NCBI RefSeq assembly: GCF_003627795.1
Contig: NZ_CP032684.1
Span: forward strand, 3,842,001-3,906,000
From: Rhizobium sp. CCGE531
GTDB lineage: Bacteria; Pseudomonadota; Alphaproteobacteria; Rhizobiales; Rhizobiaceae
DNA length: 64,000 bases
Reading direction: 5' to 3'
Below, piece after piece: positions 19,264 to 29,433 of this stretch. Every line of letters begins with the position of its first letter. The stretch's first letter is position 1. The position numbers and the translations under genes are program-made. A model generated the notes under the pieces. It worked only from the letters and a program-made list of their open reading frames with translations. It was not told the DNA's origin and did not search any database.

Positions 19264-20291
19264 GCGAGACCCAATCCCTGATGCTGACGGAAGCCGGACA
19301 ATCGCCGGAGGTGGTCGCAACCCTGCTTGAGAAGGAAAAGCCTGCTTTTGCCGAGATCGCGAAGCTCTTCGCCTCGGGGCGCCCGTCGCTGATCACGACG
19401 GCGGCGCGCGGCTCTTCCGACCATGCGGCGACCTTCTTCAAATATCTCTTTGAAATCTCCTGCGGCATCCCGGTCGCCTCCGTCGGCCCGTCGATCGCCT
19501 CGGTCTATGGTGCGCCGCTTCACCTGAAGGGCGGCATCCACTTCACGGTTTCCCAATCCGGCGGCAGCCCCGACATCATCGCGCTGCAGACCGCCGCCAA
19601 GAAGGGCGGCGCAACTACGATCGCCGTCGTCAACGTCACCGACAGTCCGCTCGCCAGGGAAGCCGATATCGTGCTTCACCTCAATGCCGGCCCGGAAAAG
19701 AGCGTTGCGGCCACGAAATCCTTCATCGCTTCCGTCGCCGCGCTCGCCGGCGTCACCGCGACGATTTCGCAGGACAAGGCGCTGTCTGCCGGCCTCGCGA
19801 AGCTGCCGGAAGCACTTGCGGCGACATCAGGCATCGACGGCAAGGCTGCCGAAGACGTGCTGTTCAATGCCTCCTCGCTCTATACCGGCGGCCGCGGCCC
19901 CGCCTTCGCCATTGCGCTCGAAGCGGCCCTGAAGGCGAAGGAAACCGCCGGCCTGCATGCGGAAGCCTTCTCGCTGGCCGAACTCATGCATGGTCCGATG
20001 CGCCTCGTACAGCCGGGCTTCCCGATCGTCGCCTTCTCTCCCGACGATGCCGCCTTCGCCAACAATGCGCAGGCGCTGGAGCGCCTGCAGAAGCTCGGCG
20101 CGACCGCCGTCTCCTTCTCGACCGCGCCGCTTGCCGGCATCAATCTGCGCATGCCGAGCACCGGCAACGGCCTGCTCGACCCGCTGGTGTCGCTGCTGTG
20201 CTACTATCGCCTCGTCGAGGCCGTAACGCGGCGCAAGGGTTTCGATCCGGATAAGCCGGCTAATCTTCTTAAGGTAACGGAGACCATGTGA
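19260..20291 (+). CDS. SIS-domain glucosamine-6-phosphate deaminase (NagB-II type)
   Basis: 343 residues with two SIS domains like the isomerase half of GlmS, without the glutaminase domain. The sugar-phosphate site shows AARGSSDHAATFFKYLFE, SQSGGSPDI and GPEKSVAATKSF. It is predicted to convert glucosamine-6-phosphate to fructose-6-phosphate and ammonia, the last step of GlcNAc catabolism. Neighbouring nagA supports this. Stop and next start overlap at ATGTGATG. Confidence 0.9.
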   Translation: MSETQSLMLTEAGQSPEVVATLLEKEKPAFAEIAKLFASGRPSLITTAARGSSDHAATFFKYLFEISCGIPVASVGPSIASVYGAPLHLKGGIHFTVSQSGGSPDIIALQTAAKKGGATTIAVVNVTDSPLAREADIVLHLNAGPEKSVAATKSFIASVAALAGVTATISQDKALSAGLAKLPEALAATSGIDGKAAEDVLFNASSLYTGGRGPAFAIALEAALKAKETAGLHAEAFSLAELMHGPMRLVQPGFPIVAFSPDDAAFANNAQALERLQKLGATAVSFSTAPLAGINLRMPSTGNGLLDPLVSLLCYYRLVEAVTRRKGFDPDKPANLLKVTETM

Positions 20292-21448
20292 TGGACTACA
20301 AGGTCTTTACCGGCGCCCGCATCTTCGATGGCGACCGTTTTCATGAAGACAGCGCGCTTGTCGTCGGCAATGGCCGCATTCATGCCATCACCGCCGTCAA
20401 CGACGTGCCCGAGAATGCCGAAACGATCGGCCTCGATGGCGGCGTCCTTTCCCCAGGCTTCATCGATGCGCAGGTGAACGGCGGCGGCGGCCGCATGCTG
20501 AACGATGAGCCCTCGCCCGAATCCATGTATATGATCGCCGCGGGACATCGCCCCTACGGCACGACATCGCTGCTGACGACCCTCATCACCGATGTCGCAG
20601 CCGCGACGACAGCGGCGATCGAAGCGGCCATCGAGGCCGTCAAGGCCAATCGCGGCGTCGCCGGCCTGCATCTGGAAGGTCCGCACCTGGCGCCGGCCCG
20701 CAAGGGCGCGCATCTGGCCGAGCTGATGCGCCCCGTCGAGGACAGCGACGTTAGAACCTTCATCCGCGCCCGCGAGGCGATCGGCACGCTGCTGGTCACG
20801 ATCGCGGCCGAGCAGGTCACCGAGCGGCAGGTGCAGGCGCTCAGCGAAGGCGGCGTCATCGTCAGCATCGGCCACAGCGATTGCACGGCGGAAGCGGCCA
20901 ATGCGCGTTTCGATGCCGGTGCGCGCGGCGTCACCCATCTTTTCAACGCCATGAGCCAGATGGGTCATCGCGCACCCGGTCTCGTCGGCGCGGCGATCGA
21001 CCATCCCGCCCCCTGGTGCGGCATCATTGCCGACGGCCATCATGTCGAGCCGATCGCGCTTAGGGTTGCGCTGCGTGCCAAGCGCGGCGAAGGCCGGCTG
21101 TTCTTCGTCACCGATGCCATGTCGCTCGTCGGCACCGATCTTCCGAGCTTCACGCTGAACGGCCGCACGGTCTATCGCACCAAGGGCGGATATTGCTCCA
21201 AGCTGACGCTTGACGACGGCACGCTGGCGGGCTCGGATGTCGATATGGCCTCCACCATCCGCTATGGCGTCAATATCCTCGAGCTGCCGCTGGCGGAAGC
21301 CTTGCGCATGGCGACCTCCTATCCCGCCCGCTTCCTGCGACTGGCGGATCGCGGCCACCTCACACCGGGAATGCGCGCCGATCTCGTTCACATCAGCGAC
21401 GGCATCGAAGTCACGGAAACATGGATCTCGGGTCAACCTTCGGCTTGA
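20291..21448 (+). CDS. nagA: N-acetylglucosamine-6-phosphate deacetylase
   Basis: About 385 residues of the amidohydrolase superfamily. Landmarks: [13 protein letters not shown], the metal-binding Glu in [16 protein letters not shown], His in [14 protein letters not shown], His in [15 protein letters not shown], and the catalytic Asp in [12 protein letters not shown]. The start is ATG 20291, overlapping the previous stop; a GTG at 20288 is possible. It removes acetate from GlcNAc-6-P to feed the adjacent deaminase. Confidence 0.96.
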   Translation: MDYKVFTGARIFDGDRFHEDSALVVGNGRIHAITAVNDVPENAETIGLDGGVLSPGFIDAQVNGGGGRMLNDEPSPESMYMIAAGHRPYGTTSLLTTLITDVAAATTAAIEAAIEAVKANRGVAGLHLEGPHLAPARKGAHLAELMRPVEDSDVRTFIRAREAIGTLLVTIAAEQVTERQVQALSEGGVIVSIGHSDCTAEAANARFDAGARGVTHLFNAMSQMGHRAPGLVGAAIDHPAPWCGIIADGHHVEPIALRVALRAKRGEGRLFFVTDAMSLVGTDLPSFTLNGRTVYRTKGGYCSKLTLDDGTLAGSDVDMASTIRYGVNILELPLAEALRMATSYPARFLRLADRGHLTPGMRADLVHISDGIEVTETWISGQPSA

Positions 21449-21471
21449 CACAGCATACAGGGACGTTCGGC

Positions 21472-22200
21472 ATGACCGCAGTCACGGACAGCTATTTCTC
21501 CGCCCTCATCGGCCGGCTGGAAATCCTGCGCGAGGCGCTGGCCGAACCCATGTCCCGGGCTTCCGCCGCCATTTGCGCGGCCGCGCGCGCCGATCGCCGC
21601 GTCTACGTCTTCGGCACCGGCCATTCGCACATGCTGGCGGAAGAGGTGCATTATCGCGCCGGTGGTCTAGCCTTCACCATCCCCGTGCTTGTGGGATCCG
21701 CCATGCTGCATGAAGGCGCCGTCATCAGCTCAGTCTATGAGCGTACCGAAGGCCTTATCCGCCCGGTCTTCGAGCGTTACGGCATGCAGCCGGGTGATGT
21801 GCTGATCATCGCCTCCAACTCGGGCGTCAACGCCGCGCCGCTTGAGGCGGCGGACTATGGCCGCGAAATCGGCGCTACCGTGATCGCCATCACCTCGCTC
21901 GCCTATTCTGCCGCGATTGCCAACGGGCGCAGGAAACTCGCCGATATCGCCGAGATCGTGCTGGATAATGGCCTGCCGCCGGGCGACGCCATGATCGACC
22001 TGCCGGGCACCGGCCTGAAGGTCGGCCCGGCATCGACGGCGGTCGGCGCCACCGTGCTGAACGCCATCTTCGCCGATGTCGCCGCCGAACTCAGTAAGGA
22101 TGGCGATGCGCCGGTCTACCTCAGCGCCAACATGCCGGGCGCCAAGGAAACCAATCAGCGGCTGGTCAGGAAATACCGGCCGCGCAATCCGCATCTCTGA
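21472..22200 (+). CDS. SIS-domain protein of the N-acetylglucosamine operon (UPF0309-like)
   Basis: 242 residues, a single SIS domain with [22 protein letters not shown] near the N-terminus, [16 protein letters not shown] in the phosphosugar loop and [19 protein letters not shown] in the C-terminal part. ATG 21472 was chosen, 23 bases after nagA; the frame is open further upstream inside nagA. The reaction is not known. A phosphosugar isomerase or etherase role related to amino-sugar or MurNAc handling is plausible from context only. Confidence 0.85.
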   Translation: MTAVTDSYFSALIGRLEILREALAEPMSRASAAICAAARADRRVYVFGTGHSHMLAEEVHYRAGGLAFTIPVLVGSAMLHEGAVISSVYERTEGLIRPVFERYGMQPGDVLIIASNSGVNAAPLEAADYGREIGATVIAITSLAYSAAIANGRRKLADIAEIVLDNGLPPGDAMIDLPGTGLKVGPASTAVGATVLNAIFADVAAELSKDGDAPVYLSANMPGAKETNQRLVRKYRPRNPHL

Positions 22201-22205
22201 TCGGT

Positions 22206-25200
22206 TTATTGGGCTGCATCGGAGGCTGATGACTCTTCTGCCGCAGCCTCCGCCTGTCGGCGCCGCCGGCGCAGGACGACGTAGAAGACAGGCGTCAGGA
22301 ACAGGCCGAACAGCGTCACGCCGAGCATTCCGGAAAAGACCGCCGTGCCGAGCGACTGGCGCATTTCCGCGCCCGGGCCGGTGGCGATCATCAGCGGCAC
22401 GACACCGAAGATGAAGGCGAAGGCCGTCATCAGGATCGGACGCAGGCGCAGATGGCTGGCCTCGATCGCCGCTTCGACGGCACTCTTTCCCTCGAGCTGC
22501 GCCTGCCGTGCAAATTCCACGATCAAAATCGCGTTCTTGGCCGCAAGACCGATCAGCACGATCAGCCCGATCTGCGTCAGGATGTTGTTATCCATCCCTC
22601 GCAGATACACGCCGATCAGCGCCGCCAGAACCGCCAGCGGCACGATGAGGATGATCGCAAGCGGCAGGACCCAGCTTTCATACTGCGCCGACAAAGCGAG
22701 GAAGACGAAGATGACCGACAGGGCGAAGATATAGATCGCCGTATTGCCGGTATGCTTCTCCTGATAGGCGAGTTCCGTCCATTCGAATGTCGTGCCCGAA
22801 GGCAAGAGGTTCTTCGCCAACCCCTCCATGATGTCGAGGGCCGAGCCGGTGGAAATCCCCGGCCCCGGATTACCCTGGAGAGGAACCGAGACATACATAT
22901 TGTAGCGCTGCACGAGTGTCGGCCCGGTCGTATCCCGGATATCGACCAGCGTGCCGAGCGGCACCAGCGCCCCGGTCGCCGAACGGACCTTCAGCGCCAA
23001 AATGTCCTCGCGATCCATGCGATACTGCTGATCGGCCTGCGCCCGCACCTGATAGACGCGGCCGAAGGCGTTGAAGTCGTTGACGTAGGACGTGCCAAGA
23101 TTGATCGACAGGGTCTCGAAGATATTCGGGATCGGCACGTTGAGCGCCCGCGCCTTGTCGCGATCGATTGCCAGGAAATATTGCGGGCTGTTGGCGGAGA
23201 AGGTGGTGAAGACGCCGCTGACGCCCTTGTTCTGCGCGGCAGCGCCCATCATCTGGTAAGCGAGCGGCAGGATGCGGCGCATATCCGGATTTTCCCGGTC
23301 CATGATCTGCATCTTGAAGCCGCCGGAATTGCCGACGCCGCGGATCGACGGCGGCGGAATGGCGATGATGAAGGCTTCCTGGAGGCCCTGCAGGCTGCCG
23401 AAGAGTTGGCCGATGATCTTGGTGGCCGTATCGCCGCTCTTCAACCGCTCCTCGAACGGCTTGAACGGCGTGAAGATGACGCCCGAATTCGAGGCATTGG
23501 TGAAGGTCGCGCCGTTGAAGCCGGCGAAGGCGACGGCATTGGCGATACCAGGCGTCTTGTTGATGATGCCGGTCGCCTTCTGGATGACCGCATTGGTGCG
23601 CGCGAGCGAGGCCCCGTCAGGCAATTGGACGACGACGATCGCATAGCCCTGGTCCATTGTGGGAACGAAGCCCTGCGGCACGATCCGACCCATGTACCAT
23701 GTGCCGGCGAGTAGCCCGGCGAAGACGAGAAGCGTGCAGGCCAGCGCCACCCATGTGGTCACGAGATGGCGGACGATCCAGGAATATCCGCGGCTCATCC
23801 GCTCGAAACCCCGGTTGAACCCGTCGCCCATAGCACGGCCGAACCGCGCGAAGATATTGTTGGATTTCTCGTGGCTGTGCGGGCGTAGCACGATCGCGGC
23901 GATCGCAGGCGAGAGTGTCAGCGAGTTCAGGCAGGAAATCGCCGTCGCGACCGAGATCGTCACCGCGAACTGCCGGTAGAACTGTCCGGAAATGCCGGGA
24001 ATGAAAGCAGTCGGCACGAAGACGGCAATCAGCACCAGCGAGATTGCCAGGACAGCGGTGCCCACCTCGTTCATCGTCACATGCGACGCCTCCTTCGGCG
24101 TCATGCCGAGCGCGAGATTGCGCTCGACATTCTCCACCACCACGATCGCATCGTCGACAACAATGCCGATCGCAAGCACGAGGCCGAACAGCGTCAGCAT
24201 GTTCAGCGAGAAGCCGAAAGCCAGCAGAAAGGCGAAGGTGCCGATCAGCGAGACGGGGATGGCGACGATCGGGATGATCGCCGTCCGCCACGACTGCAGG
24301 AAGACCAGCACGACGATGGCGACGAGAATCGCCGCCTCGAAGATGGTCTTGTAGACCTCGTGGATCGATTCGGCGATGAACTCGGTCGGGTTATAGATGA
24401 TGCGATATTCGAGCCCCTGCGGGAAATCCTGCGCCAGGCTCTCCATCGTCTTCTGGATATCGGCGGCGGCGGCAAGCGCGTTGGTGCCGGGCCGAGCGAA
24501 CACACCGAGCGCGACCGCCGGGCTGCCGTTCAGATAGCTGTTGGTGACGTAGTCCTGTGCGCCGAGCTCGATACGGGCGACATCCTGCAGCTGCACGAGG
24601 CGGCCATTGCCCGTCGCCTTGACGATGACGTAGCGGAATTGCCGCGCGTCGGAGAAGCGCCCTTGCGTCGTCACCGTATATTGGAAGGCATTGGTGCCCG
24701 AAACCGGCGGCCCACCGATCGCGCCGCCCGAAACCTGCACGTTCTGGTCCCGGAGCGCCTGCACGATATCGCCGGCGGTCATGCCGTAGGCCGCGAGCTT
24801 TTCCGGATCGAGCCAGATGCGCAGCGAATATTGCCGCTCGCCGAAGAGCTGCACATCACCGACCCCGTCCAGACGAACGAGAATGTCGCGGATGCGCGTG
24901 CGCGCATAGTTGGAGATGTAGAGCTGGTCGTAGCGATTGTTCGGGGAGAGAAGATGGACGACCATCATCAGGTCGGGCGAGCTCTTGACCGTCGTGATGC
25001 CGATGCGCCTGACCTCGTCGGGCAGGCGCGGCTCGGCAATGGCGACGCGGTTCTGCACCAGCACCTGCGCCTTGTCGAGATCGGTGCCGAGCTTGAACGT
25101 GATCGTCAGCGACATGGAGCCATCGGCACTGGAATAGGAGGACATATAAAGCATGTCCTCGACGCCGTTGACTTCCTGTTCGATCGGCGTTGCCACCGTA

Positions 25201-25382
25201 TCGGCGATGGTCTGTGCGTCGGCGCCGGGATAGGAGGTGCGAATTACGATTGTGGGAGGTGCAACCTCGGGATACTGCGCCACCGGCAGCTGGAAATAGG
25301 CGATGCCGCCGACGATCAGCAGCACGATGGATAGAACCGATGCGAAAATCGGCCGATCGACGAAGAAATGGGAAAACCTCAT
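22206..25382 (-). CDS. RND multidrug efflux permease, HAE1 (AcrB) family
   Basis: 1,058 residues, the full AcrB length, starting MRFSHFFVDRPIFASVLSIV. Proton-relay aspartates are in GIVVDDAIVVVENVER in TM4. Twelve transmembrane segments and two large periplasmic loops are readable. It uses the proton gradient to expel drugs through a tripartite pump. Its ATG overlaps the adaptor stop by four bases. No outer-membrane channel gene is adjacent, so it presumably uses a TolC-type protein encoded elsewhere. Confidence 0.96.
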   Translation of the reverse strand: MRFSHFFVDRPIFASVLSIVLLIVGGIAYFQLPVAQYPEVAPPTIVIRTSYPGADAQTIADTVATPIEQEVNGVEDMLYMSSYSSADGSMSLTITFKLGTDLDKAQVLVQNRVAIAEPRLPDEVRRIGITTVKSSPDLMMVVHLLSPNNRYDQLYISNYARTRIRDILVRLDGVGDVQLFGERQYSLRIWLDPEKLAAYGMTAGDIVQALRDQNVQVSGGAIGGPPVSGTNAFQYTVTTQGRFSDARQFRYVIVKATGNGRLVQLQDVARIELGAQDYVTNSYLNGSPAVALGVFARPGTNALAAAADIQKTMESLAQDFPQGLEYRIIYNPTEFIAESIHEVYKTIFEAAILVAIVVLVFLQSWRTAIIPIVAIPVSLIGTFAFLLAFGFSLNMLTLFGLVLAIGIVVDDAIVVVENVERNLALGMTPKEASHVTMNEVGTAVLAISLVLIAVFVPTAFIPGISGQFYRQFAVTISVATAISCLNSLTLSPAIAAIVLRPHSHEKSNNIFARFGRAMGDGFNRGFERMSRGYSWIVRHLVTTWVALACTLLVFAGLLAGTWYMGRIVPQGFVPTMDQGYAIVVVQLPDGASLARTNAVIQKATGIINKTPGIANAVAFAGFNGATFTNASNSGVIFTPFKPFEERLKSGDTATKIIGQLFGSLQGLQEAFIIAIPPPSIRGVGNSGGFKMQIMDRENPDMRRILPLAYQMMGAAAQNKGVSGVFTTFSANSPQYFLAIDRDKARALNVPIPNIFETLSINLGTSYVNDFNAFGRVYQVRAQADQQYRMDREDILALKVRSATGALVPLGTLVDIRDTTGPTLVQRYNMYVSVPLQGNPGPGISTGSALDIMEGLAKNLLPSGTTFEWTELAYQEKHTGNTAIYIFALSVIFVFLALSAQYESWVLPLAIILIVPLAVLAALIGVYLRGMDNNILTQIGLIVLIGLAAKNAILIVEFARQAQLEGKSAVEAAIEASHLRLRPILMTAFAFIFGVVPLMIATGPGAEMRQSLGTAVFSGMLGVTLFGLFLTPVFYVVLRRRRRQAEAAAEESSASDAAQ

Positions 25383-26560
25383 TGGTTCGTCCCCTGTATA
25401 TCGGCCTGAGCCGGCGGCTCGTCATTCGTCGCCTGCTGCGGCAGCTCGATCAGCTGCGGCGTCACCTTGACGCCGGGCCGGATGCGCATCAGCCCATTGA
25501 CGACGATCGTCTCGTCGCCGGTCATGCCGTCACGGATGACGCGATAGCCGTAGAGCTTCGGCCCGAGGCGCACCGATTTCGGCGTAATATTGCCGGCGGT
25601 ATCCGCGACATAGACGACGCGCTGGTTCTGGTCCGAGCCGATGGCTTCATCGGGAACCAGGATCGCCTTATAGCTGTTGGAACCCTGCACCTGAACACGT
25701 CCGAAGAGACCGGGCTGAAGGGTAAGATCGGGATTCGGGAATCTGGCGCGGACGCGGATCGTGCCCGTCTCGTTGTCGACGCGGTTTTCGGCGAAATCGA
25801 GCTTGCCCTTGAACGGCTTCTGCCGCTGATCGGCAATCGTCACGGTCACGTCGAGCCCGCCGCCACCCTGCTGCAGGGCGCTGCCGTTCTTGCGAGCCTC
25901 ATCGGCGTAGGAAAGCAGCCGGCGTTCGTCGACATCGAAATAGAAATCGATGGGATCGAGCGAGACGATGGTCGTCAGCACAGTCTGGTCGGCCTGCACG
26001 AGGTTGCCGACCGAAATCAGCCGCCGGTCGATCCGGCCGCTGAGCGGCGCGGTGATCTTGGTGAAATCCATGTCAAGATTGGCACGGTCGACGGCTGCCT
26101 GCGCGCCGCGCACATTCGCCTGCGCAGAGAGAAGGTCGCGTCGGCGATCATCCAGCGTGGATGCCGACTGGCTACCCGTCGTCGACAGGGATTCCGTCCG
26201 CTTGAATTGCGCGTCAGCGAGCGTCAGCGACGATTTCGCCACCTCCAGCGACGCCGTGGATTCGTTCAGCGTCGTAATGAACGGCCGCTGGTCGATGACG
26301 AAAAGCAGGTCGCCCTGCTTAACCATGGTGCCATCCTGGAAATGCACTTCCTGCAGATAGCCGCCCACCCGCGAGCGCACGGAAACTTCATCGACCGCTT
26401 GGAAGCGCCCGATGAACTCGTCGCTGTCGACGACATCGCGAACGATAGGCTTGGCGACCGTCACCGGCGGGGCCGGCGGCGCACCCTGTGCCAGCGCCTG
26501 GGCGCCTGAGAAAACGGCAAGAACACAGCTGAATAAAACGACACGCGGCAGCATCGGCAT
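25379..26560 (-). CDS. RND efflux periplasmic adaptor (AcrA/MexA type membrane fusion protein)
   Basis: 393 residues from ATG 26560. An N-terminal signal peptide (MPMLPRVVLFSCVLAVFSGA, ending AQALAQ) is followed by lipoyl-type halves (VRSRVGGYLQEVHFQDGTMV and ITAPLSGRIDRRLISVGNLV) flanking an alpha-hairpin, then beta-barrel and membrane-proximal domains. It lacks a lipobox cysteine, so it is probably not lipidated. It forms the pump with the permease downstream. Confidence 0.94.
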   Translation of the reverse strand: MPMLPRVVLFSCVLAVFSGAQALAQGAPPAPPVTVAKPIVRDVVDSDEFIGRFQAVDEVSVRSRVGGYLQEVHFQDGTMVKQGDLLFVIDQRPFITTLNESTASLEVAKSSLTLADAQFKRTESLSTTGSQSASTLDDRRRDLLSAQANVRGAQAAVDRANLDMDFTKITAPLSGRIDRRLISVGNLVQADQTVLTTIVSLDPIDFYFDVDERRLLSYADEARKNGSALQQGGGGLDVTVTIADQRQKPFKGKLDFAENRVDNETGTIRVRARFPNPDLTLQPGLFGRVQVQGSNSYKAILVPDEAIGSDQNQRVVYVADTAGNITPKSVRLGPKLYGYRVIRDGMTGDETIVVNGLMRIRPGVKVTPQLIELPQQATNDEPPAQADIQGTNQ

Positions 26561-26875
26561 GAAGCCCCCCTCGAAAAACCGCATACGGCAAGAGGCGCCG
26601 TTATCACGGTAAGCGCTCACAAAATTTGTCTGCAACTTTCCGCGAAGAACCCGTCGCCATCAGGCGCAATCCAATCAGGTCTCTTCGGACTTTCCCAACA
26701 TGCGCCACGGGCCGCGTGGGCCCGGGTATCATCCAGCCCTTGCGGCCGGCGTCACGCGTTAATGTATAAACGGTTTATCGAATTGGACAACAGGGAATGA
26801 AGCGGCCGCGACCAAACGCAACCGTTTGTTTTTATTATGTCGAAGGACGCCCATAAGATGAGCTGGCCGAGGTGA
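26561..26875. promoter_or_regulatory. Intergenic region upstream of the RND operon with a 13-bp palindrome
   Basis: ATAAACGGTTTAT at 26766-26778 is a perfect palindrome about a central G, the kind of site bound by TetR-type repressors that often control RND pumps. A second one, caaacg/cgtttg, is near 26813-26828. No regulator gene is adjacent. No ORF is credible here. Confidence 0.45.
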
Positions 26876-28705
26876 TCAGCCCTCCAGCTCCTCGCGCAGC
26901 ATTTCGAGCTCGAGCCACTCCTCCTCCATACCGATCAGGCGTTCCCGCAGTTTTTCCATCTCCGCCGCAAGGCGGTTGAAGGTTGCGGGATCCTTGGAAA
27001 AGAGGTTCGGATCGGCCATCTTCTGCTCGCGGGCAGCGATTTCCGCTTCCGCCTTGACCATGTCCTTCGGCAGGTTTTCCAGCGCGAATTTCTGCTTGTA
27101 GGACAGCTTGGCCTTGCCTTTCGAGGCATCGGCGGCGGATGGCGCAGTTTCCGCCGATTTCGGCTTCTCGGCCGCCTTTTCCGCCCGCTTGCGCTCTTCG
27201 ATCGCGCCCTTGCGCTGGGCCAGCATGTCGGAATAGCCGCCGGCATATTCGATCCAGCGCCCGTCCGGCTCTTCCGGATTGGCGGGCGCGATCGTCGAGG
27301 TCACGGTGCGATCGAGGAAATCGCGGTCGTGGCTGACGAGGATGACAGTGCCGGAAAAACCGGAAACGATTTCCTGCAGCAGGTCGAGCGTCTCGATGTC
27401 GAGGTCGTTCGTCGGTTCGTCGAGGATCAGGAGATTGGTCGGCCGCGACAGGATGCGCGCCAGCATCAGCCGGGCGCGCTCGCCGCCGGAGAGGTTCCTG
27501 ATCGGCGTGCGCGCCTGCTCCGGCTGGAACAGGAACTCCTTCATGTAGCCGGTGACATGCCGCTGCTCGCCATTGACGAGCAGGTTCTCGCCGCGACCGT
27601 CGGTCAGGTAGTTGGCGAGCGTCTCTTCCAAATTGAGCTCTTCGCGCTTCTGGTCGAGCGTCGCGATCTCCAGATTGGTGCCGAGCTTCACCGTGCCGCT
27701 GTCCGGCTCGAGCTGGCCGGTCAGCATCTTCAGGAGCGTGGTCTTGCCGGCCCCGTTCGGGCCGACGAGACCGATGCAATCGCCGCGATGCACGCGGATC
27801 GAGAACGGCGCGACGATCGATCGATCGCCATAGGTCTTGGTGATCTTGTCCGCCTCGATCACCAGCTTGCCGCTCTCCTGCGCATCGGAGGCAGCCGCCT
27901 GCACCGTGCCCAGAGCGCCCCTATGGCCGCGATGGCGCGAACGCATGTCCTGCAATTCGCCGAGGCGGCGCATGTTGCGCTTGCGCCGCGCCGTTACGCC
28001 GTAGCGCAGCCAGTGCTCCTCGCGCTCGATCTGCTTGCCGAGCTTGTGCTGCTCCAATTCCTCCGCCTCGAGCACCTGATCCCGCCAGGCTTCGAAATGG
28101 GCAAATCCCCTGTCCAGCCGGCGCGAGGTGCCGCGATCGAGCCAGACGGTCGCGGTCGAGACTTTTTCCAGGAACCGACGGTCGTGCGAGATCAGCACGA
28201 GCGCGCTGCGGCTCTTCTGCAATTCACCTTCCAGCCATTCGATGGTCGGCAGGTCCAGATGGTTCGTCGGCTCGTCGAGCAGCAGGATATCCGGTTCCGG
28301 CGCCAGAACGCGCGCCAGAGCTGCGCGGCGCGCCTCGCCACCCGAAAGATTGTTCGGATCCTCTTCGCCAGTCAGGCCGAGATGCGAGAGGAGATAGGTG
28401 ACGCGATAGGGATCATCGCCCGGTCCGAGACCGGCTTCGGCATAGGCGGCAACCGTCTTGTAACCGGCAAAATCCGGGGCCTGTTCGAGGTAACGCACGG
28501 TCGAAGACGGATGGCGGAACACCTCGCCGGACTGCGCTTCGACCAAGCCGGCGGCGATCTTCAGCAGTGTCGACTTGCCCGAACCGTTGCGGCCGACAAG
28601 GCAGATCTTGTCGCCCGGCTCCACCTGCAGCGCGGCACCGGCGAGCAGTGGCGCGCCGCCAAAGCTCAGGAAGATGTCGTCGAGTTTCAGAATGGGAGGG
28701 GCCAA
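26876..28705 (-). CDS. ABC-F family ATPase, Uup-like
   Basis: 609 residues with two ABC cassettes and no membrane domain. Walker A motifs are GRNGSGKSTLL and GPNGAGKTTLL. Signatures are NLSGGEARRAALARVL and NLSGGERARLMLARIL. Walker B motifs LLLDEPTNHLD and LILDEPTNDLD are both intact. The C-terminal ~90 residues form a coiled coil starting at AKLSYKQKFALENLPKDM, the mark of Uup. These proteins act on the ribosome or on DNA branch structures and not in transport. thiN lies two bases upstream, so they are co-transcribed. Confidence 0.93.
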   Translation of the reverse strand: MAPPILKLDDIFLSFGGAPLLAGAALQVEPGDKICLVGRNGSGKSTLLKIAAGLVEAQSGEVFRHPSSTVRYLEQAPDFAGYKTVAAYAEAGLGPGDDPYRVTYLLSHLGLTGEEDPNNLSGGEARRAALARVLAPEPDILLLDEPTNHLDLPTIEWLEGELQKSRSALVLISHDRRFLEKVSTATVWLDRGTSRRLDRGFAHFEAWRDQVLEAEELEQHKLGKQIEREEHWLRYGVTARRKRNMRRLGELQDMRSRHRGHRGALGTVQAAASDAQESGKLVIEADKITKTYGDRSIVAPFSIRVHRGDCIGLVGPNGAGKTTLLKMLTGQLEPDSGTVKLGTNLEIATLDQKREELNLEETLANYLTDGRGENLLVNGEQRHVTGYMKEFLFQPEQARTPIRNLSGGERARLMLARILSRPTNLLILDEPTNDLDIETLDLLQEIVSGFSGTVILVSHDRDFLDRTVTSTIAPANPEEPDGRWIEYAGGYSDMLAQRKGAIEERKRAEKAAEKPKSAETAPSAADASKGKAKLSYKQKFALENLPKDMVKAEAEIAAREQKMADPNLFSKDPATFNRLAAEMEKLRERLIGMEEEWLELEMLREELEG

Positions 28706-28707
28706 GA

Positions 28708-29361
28708 TCAGACTCCGCTGAGATCATAAGGGCGGGCAAGAACGATCGCCCTGCCGCTGCCGAGCGAAAAGCGCACGTCACCTTCCGCCACGTTGGAAAT
28801 GGTGCGCGATGCGCCGAAGGGCAAATGGAAATCACGCAGGGGATAGCGGGCATTATCGATGAAAAGGCCCGTCAGATCGCTGAAACCGAGAACCGAAAAC
28901 AGCGAGCCAGCCGGCAGCGCCAGTGTGAGGTCGCCCGGCGGCAGCGGCACCGCCTCCTCGTCACCGGAGGTCAGCAGGACATCGAAGCCTTTCTCGGCCA
29001 GGCGGATGCCATAGAGCAGGTGCTGGATGGCATGATCGGAGCGTTCGCCGCCCATGGCGCCCGCGAGAATCAGCCTGACGGCACCGCGATCGATCGCTTC
29101 CGAGACGGCAATCTCGCCGTCGGTCGCAGCCTTCGCCGCCGGATAGGGCTGCTTGGGCACATTGGCAAACGCAGCTTGCAAATCGGCGGGCGTGGAATCG
29201 AAATCCCCGACCCACAGCTCAGGCTCCACCCCGAGCGCGATCGCATGGCGCATTCCGCCATCGGCTGCGATGAAACGGCTGCCGGAAATGGCGGCGCGCA
29301 ACCGCTCGGTCAGGCGGAGTTCGCCGCCGAGCAGGATGGTGAAGGTGGTGGACTGGCTCAT
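28708..29361 (-). CDS. thiN: Thiamine diphosphokinase
   Basis: 217 residues. The catalytic N-terminal domain has FIAADGGMRHA, WVGDFDST and KAATDGEIAVSEA (the T-D-x-E motif), followed by GAMGGERSDHAIQHL. The C-terminal beta domain binds thiamine. It pyrophosphorylates thiamine to TPP. The thiBPQ thiamine importer under a TPP riboswitch lies 2.4 kb away, so supply and activation genes are near each other but in separate operons. Confidence 0.94.
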   Translation of the reverse strand: MSQSTTFTILLGGELRLTERLRAAISGSRFIAADGGMRHAIALGVEPELWVGDFDSTPADLQAAFANVPKQPYPAAKAATDGEIAVSEAIDRGAVRLILAGAMGGERSDHAIQHLLYGIRLAEKGFDVLLTSGDEEAVPLPPGDLTLALPAGSLFSVLGFSDLTGLFIDNARYPLRDFHLPFGASRTISNVAEGDVRFSLGSGRAIVLARPYDLSGV

Positions 29362-29433
29362 GAGGCATGCCCATAGCGCAAAGTCATATCCCTAGGGAAG
29401 AGCAGCATGGGCAAGAACGGCCACGACGGCGGT

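Noticed and set aside
24081..25334. 417-codon plus-strand frame over the RND gene
   Set aside because: Antisense shadow in GC-rich DNA; the minus strand encodes a full-length AcrB-type permease.
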